From contig JAAEPJ010000279.1 in the NCBI GenBank assembly GCA_024222485.1, positions 1-17,726 on the forward strand: a stretch of 17,726 nt of DNA, read 5' to 3'. A model generated the notes under the pieces. That model had not been told where the DNA came from, ran no database searches, and worked only from the letters and a program-made list of their open reading frames with translations. Shown here in pieces: positions 14,261 to 17,726 of this stretch. The stretch is from a bacterium (GTDB lineage Bacteria > RUG730 > JAAEPJ01). A program made the position numbers and the translations under genes. Positions within the stretch are counted from its first letter, which is position 1; the number at the start of each line of letters is the position of its first letter.

Positions 14261-15553
14261 ATGAATCTACAAGAGAAAGATTTTAAATATGTTTGGCATC
14301 CATATACACAGATGAAAGACTGTGAAACTAATCCACCTTTAGTGATTAAACGAGCAGAAGGCGCAAAGCTTTTTGATGAAGAAGATAATTTTTATTATGA
14401 TACGATTTCTTCTTGGTGGTGTAATATTCATGGTCATAATCATCCTAAAATTGTTAAGGCGATCAATGAACAATTAAAAAAACTTGATCATACACTTTTT
14501 GCGGGGTTTACGCATGAGCCGGCTATTTTATTGGCAGAAAAATTGGTTGAGATTACTCCGCCTCATTTTACAAAAGTCTTTTACTCAGATAATGGATCGA
14601 CTGCTGTCGAGGTTGCACTTAAGATGTCTTTGCAATACTGGAGTTTCCATGATAAACCTAAACGCACAAAGTTTGTTTCATTAGATTATGGTTATCATGG
14701 CGATACGGTGGGGACTATGAGTGTTAGTGGCGTTGATCTCTTTAATGAAGTTTTTCAGCCGTTATTTTTTGATAGCTTTAAAGCTAAAACTCCTTATAAT
14801 ATTTCCGTTTCTGAAGCCTTACTTGATCTTGAAGATATCCTAAAAAATCATCATGATGAGTTAGCTGCTTTTATTTTAGAGCCGCTTTTAATGGGTGCTG
14901 GTGGGATGATCATTTACCCGAAAGAGTATTTAGAAAAAGCTGCAGAGCTTTGTAAGCAATATAATATCCATTTAATCGTTGATGAAGTTGCTACAGGTTT
15001 TGGCAGGACAGGAAAAATGTTTGCAATTGAGCATTGTGATCAGACAATAGTACAGCCTGATTTTATTTGTATTTCTAAGGGAGTAACCTCCGGAACTTTG
15101 CCTCTTGCTGTAACTTTAACGACTGATGCTATTTATGAAACGTTTTATGATGACTATGAAAATAAAAAAACTTTTTATCATGGACATACTTATACAGCGA
15201 ACCCTATTGCTTGTGCTGTGGGATTAGCCACTTTGAAAATTTTCAAGGATGAGGATGTGCTGAATAAAATCATTCCAATAACCGAGCAACTGGCAAAAGG
15301 CCTTGAAAGGTTTAGTGACTTAGGTGTAGCGATAAGACAGTTGGGTATGGTTGCCGCTATTGAGCTTGACTGCCAGAAATTTAGTTTTAAAGATAGGATT
15401 GGCTACCATATTTATCAAGCGGGGCTTAAAGAAAATATTATTTTAAGACCATTAGGGAATGTTGTTTATTTATATTTACCATTATGTCTAACGGCAGATG
15501 ATTTAGAATTTATTTTAGATAAGACATATAAAGTGGTTAAACAATATGCTTAA
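14261..15553 (+). CDS. bioA: Adenosylmethionine-8-amino-7-oxononanoate aminotransferase
   Basis: BioA is a PLP enzyme that turns KAPA into DAPA in biotin synthesis using S-adenosylmethionine as amino donor. VWHPYTQMK at 11-19 (Y15) is the BioA-specific entry that separates it from other class III aminotransferases. Other marks are the SSWWCNIHGHNHP stretch, DNGSTAVEVALKM, YGYHGDT, IVDEVATGFGRTG with D241, and the PLP lysine K273 in CISKGVTSG. At 430 aa it is full length. AAGGAG lies seven bases before the ATG. No bioB, bioD or bioF is nearby. It is followed, with an 8-base overlap, by a PLP-homeostasis protein gene. Confidence 0.95.
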   Translation: MNLQEKDFKYVWHPYTQMKDCETNPPLVIKRAEGAKLFDEEDNFYYDTISSWWCNIHGHNHPKIVKAINEQLKKLDHTLFAGFTHEPAILLAEKLVEITPPHFTKVFYSDNGSTAVEVALKMSLQYWSFHDKPKRTKFVSLDYGYHGDTVGTMSVSGVDLFNEVFQPLFFDSFKAKTPYNISVSEALLDLEDILKNHHDELAAFILEPLLMGAGGMIIYPKEYLEKAAELCKQYNIHLIVDEVATGFGRTGKMFAIEHCDQTIVQPDFICISKGVTSGTLPLAVTLTTDAIYETFYDDYENKKTFYHGHTYTANPIACAVGLATLKIFKDEDVLNKIIPITEQLAKGLERFSDLGVAIRQLGMVAAIELDCQKFSFKDRIGYHIYQAGLKENIILRPLGNVVYLYLPLCLTADDLEFILDKTYKVVKQYA

Positions 15554-16295
15554 AAGAAAATTAAAAAAAGTTAAAGGTCCTCTGAGTAAAGATATTACCT
15601 TACTAGCCGTTACGAAGACTGTGGACCTTGAATGGATTAAAGAGATTATTGAGGCGGGGGCTTTAGATTTAGGAGAGAATAAGGTGCAAGAAGGTTTAGA
15701 CAAATTCTATGAGATAGAGAAAGTTAGACAAGAATTAGAGGTGCAAGCTAAGGCTTATGGTGATGCGGAGTTTTTGGAAAACTACCGAAATTTACGGTGG
15801 CATTTTATTGGGCATTTGCAAAAAAATAAAGTTAAAAAAGCTTTGGAATTTGCTTATCTTATTCATTCCGTTGAATCCCTTTCTTTACTCCAAAGTATTA
15901 ATAAACATGCAAGGCAACTTAAAAAAATACAAAATATTTTAATTCAAGTGAATACAAGTGGTGAAGAATCAAAATTCGGGTTGAGCGAAACTGCGGCAGT
16001 TGATTTTTTGGAGAAGCTAGCTGGCAATGAGAACGAATATTGTTCTAATGTTAAAATTTTGGGGATAATGACGATGGCGCCATTAACGGAGAATGAATGT
16101 GTTATTAGAGATTGTTTTAAAAAAGCTAAACTTTTATTTGATAATTTTAAAAAAGAATATTTTGGTTATGATTTTATCGATTTTAAATATTTATCGATGG
16201 GGATGAGTTCAGATTATCAGCTTGCGATTGAAGAAGGTTCTAATATGGTAAGAGTGGGTAGTGCTATTTTTGGGGAGAGAGTGAAACCTGTATAG
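15546..16295 (+). CDS. YggS/PROSC-type pyridoxal phosphate homeostasis protein
   Basis: This 249-aa protein belongs to the PLP-binding alanine-racemase-fold family (YggS, PLPBP) that buffers PLP and affects amino- and keto-acid balance; it has no firm catalytic role. The PLP lysine is K24 in LLAVTKTV. LGENKVQEGLDK, WHFIGHLQKNK, IHSVES, VNTSGEESKFGL, ILGIMTMAP, LSMGMSSDYQLAIEEGSNMVRVGSAIFG follow in the usual order. The N-terminus is about 12 residues shorter than in E. coli, and about 16 extra, mostly charged, residues lie between GLDK and WHFIG. The ATG overlaps bioA by 8 bases and has no ribosome site, so it is probably coupled to that PLP enzyme. Confidence 0.93.
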   Translation: MLKRKLKKVKGPLSKDITLLAVTKTVDLEWIKEIIEAGALDLGENKVQEGLDKFYEIEKVRQELEVQAKAYGDAEFLENYRNLRWHFIGHLQKNKVKKALEFAYLIHSVESLSLLQSINKHARQLKKIQNILIQVNTSGEESKFGLSETAAVDFLEKLAGNENEYCSNVKILGIMTMAPLTENECVIRDCFKKAKLLFDNFKKEYFGYDFIDFKYLSMGMSSDYQLAIEEGSNMVRVGSAIFGERVKPV

Positions 16296-16368
16296 ATTAT
16301 TGTGATATCTTGCTATTAAAAGTATGAGTTATCGAATAGAGGAATTGTTGGTTGTTGCGGGAGTTTTT

Positions 16369-17302
16369 ATGATATTTAATTTATTCCTGAAGATTTTTGT
16401 TTTATTTTTAATGATGGGTATTGGTGTTATTTTAAGGAAACAGCGGTTGGTAGATGATTGCGCAACAAAGACAATGGCTGGACTCTTTATGAAATTTTTT
16501 TATCCTTGTTTGATTTTTGTTTTTTTGGTCAAGAATTTCACGGTTGGAATTATTATCAATAGTTCAATTTTGCCTATTGGTGTATTTTTGATTATGTTTT
16601 TAGGGTATTTAATTGGTTATATTGCCACAAAATTTATTACGTTTAAGAATAACCAAGAATTGAGAATGTTTAATTTTCAGTATCTTTTAAATAATTATTC
16701 GTTTCTACCATTACCGATTATTTTGATGTTATTTGGTGAGTCATTAGCCAGTAAACATTTATTTGCTACGCTAGGTGCTGAAGTTATGGTTTGGACCGTA
16801 GGTGTTCTTTGTTTAACAGGCAGCAAATTTGACCAAAATTTTTGGAAGCTTTTAAAGAAAATGTTTAGTCTTCCAGTTTTAGCAATGCTTTTTTCTTTTT
16901 TTGTCATTATTTTTATGCCGAAGTTATTTTTATCTGAAGTCGGATCTGCATTTTTTTTCGTGATTGAGACCTTTGGGAAAGCGACGATCCCGATTGCGAT
17001 GATAGTCGCTGGCAGTAGATTAGCGATGATTAAGGTTCGTGTTCCTAATTTGAAACAGATTTATCTGGTTATTTTGCGGTTAGTTTTTATTCCATTAATT
17101 GTATTTTTAATTTTAAAACATTTTTATGATTATTGCCATTATGCCAGCAGCAGTTACGAGCATTGTCTTTGCAGATATTTTTGATGGGGATACCCAGTTT
17201 GCGGCTGAAAGTGTTTTGATTACGCATATTTTGGCACTTTTGACGATTCCTCTTTGGTTGGATATTGTATTATTCCACAGCAGCTTCGCTGTCTTGTGTT
17301 AA
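16369..17302 (+). pseudogene. AEC-family (auxin efflux carrier-like) transporter, one frameshift
   Basis: The first frame encodes about 250 residues of a multi-pass membrane protein from ATG 16369 (GGGAG five bases upstream; an ATG at 16324 lacks such a site). QYLLNNYSFLPLPIILMLFGE, alternating hydrophobic segments and IETFGKATIPIAMIVAGS match AEC permeases. Near 17121-17125 (T5 run) the frame is lost: the original frame soon reads unrelated sequence and stops at 17184, while the shifted frame resumes the family C-terminus with IIAIMPAAVTSIVFADIF and THILALLTIPLWLDIVLF, ending at TAA 17300-17302. Removing one T restores a protein of about 310 aa, the normal length. The family exports organic acids or amino acids; the substrate is unknown. 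The break may be real decay or a homopolymer error. Confidence 0.85.
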
Positions 17303-17578
17303 TACATAAAAGTTTTTTTGTAACTTTTGCTTTGAAAAAAGTTAATAGTATTTTTAATTCAATTAAGAAATTATTTTTTACTGTCTAAAAGTGAAAACAT
17401 ATCTTGAAAAGTTTATTCCCCTTTTTAATGATGTTTTAAAGCATTTTTCTACTAAGTTAACCTCTTATTTTATTATTATTCCTATTAATATAATTTTTTT
17501 AAAAAGTGTTAAAAAAGTATTAAATTTATATTGTTATTGTAATGTACCCCTTTTAGTCAAGAAAAAAATGGGAGAGTT
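17303..17578. other. AT-rich gap between transporter remnant and IS gene
   Basis: About 275 bases hold no convincing gene. There are several T-runs and a weak 7-bp hairpin around 17322-17343 without a U-tract. The right part, from about 17543, is probably the terminal sequence of the insertion element. Confidence 0.4.
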
Positions 17579-17726
17579 TTATAACGCAACTTTAAGTTCT
17601 TTATGATAATATTGATTAGGTGTTAAATAATTAAGGCTCTGATGTGGAAAATCATAATTATAATCATTTATCCAACGAGCTAAAGCTCTTTGAAATTCTA
17701 CGGTATTATCCCAATCATTAGGATAA
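17543..17726 (-). mobile_element. End of an IS3-type insertion sequence (cut by window edge)
   Basis: The transposase 3' end lies at 17579-17726. The likely outer end is the sequence beginning tgtacccc at 17543-17550, 36 bases beyond the stop codon: it begins with TG and is at the distance expected for the terminal inverted repeat. The other end and any target-site duplication are outside the window or undetermined, so the boundary is inferred. Confidence 0.55.
17579..17726 (-). CDS. IS3-family transposase (integrase core), C-terminal part
   Basis: The reverse strand encodes the last 48 residues of a DDE transposase; the rest lies outside the window. The pattern FQRALARWINDYN, then PHQSLNYLTPNQYY, is the typical end of the IS3/IS150-type OrfB integrase core (W..xYN..RPHxxLgylTPxxY). 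The stop TAA is at 17581-17579. The usual RPH is FPH here. The family call is firm; the subgroup is not determined, and whether the full element is intact cannot be seen. Confidence 0.82.
   Translation of the reverse strand, partial: YPNDWDNTVEFQRALARWINDYNYDFPHQSLNYLTPNQYYHKELKVAL

Noticed and set aside
17391-17606. 71-codon plus-strand frame starting with GTG
   Set aside because: It has no ribosome site, no recognisable domain and low-complexity AT-driven composition, and it runs antisense through the probable IS end and the transposase stop.

Overview
The window is a bacterial chromosome segment with low GC content (roughly one third by eye), standard stop-codon use and dense, mostly plus-strand gene packing. 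TolB, a heptose-bisphosphate phosphatase (GmhB), MurB, Ddl and MltG together point to a diderm (Gram-negative-type) cell with peptidoglycan and probably LPS. The order rho-gmk-rpoZ-coaC-coaB-family 4 UDG, plus a DUF1844 gene, fits deep-branching or candidate-phylum diderms (Omnitrophota or Elusimicrobiota-like). That placement is tentative because no marker here fixes the phylum.

Layout. The left edge (1-1205) is on the minus strand: the 5' part of a manganese exporter gene (mntP) with an inverted repeat touching its start codon, then a tRNA-Asn with its own promoter and terminator, then gmhB. From about 1399 everything reads on the plus strand. First comes a two-gene unit of tolB and an unrecognised exported protein. 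After a 534-base gap holding a strong promoter and a 19-base tandem repeat comes a housekeeping run: rho, gmk, rpoZ, coaC, coaB, udg, murB, ddl. The gap seems to be a long rho leader. Then hisG with a tiny basic lipoprotein gene, gltX, a DUF1844 gene overlapping mltG, and bioA overlapping a yggS-type PLP-homeostasis gene. The right edge is decaying: an AEC-family transporter gene broken by one frameshift, a featureless AT-rich stretch, and the 3' end of an IS3-type transposase gene on the minus strand.

The genes are mostly core metabolism: transcription termination, GMP phosphorylation, coenzyme A synthesis, base-excision repair, cell-wall precursors and glycan processing, histidine and biotin single steps, and glutamyl-tRNA charging. 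hisG and bioA stand without other genes of their pathways. Translational coupling is common: start codons overlap the preceding stop at tolB/exported protein, rho/gmk, coaC/coaB, DUF1844/mltG and bioA/yggS.

I see no CRISPR array, defence island, prophage or obviously new multi-gene system. The most interesting points are the coaC/coaB junction at an A7 run, the mntP leader hairpin, the long rho leader, a shortened MurB that lacks a usual substrate-binding segment, and the frameshifted transporter next to the IS.
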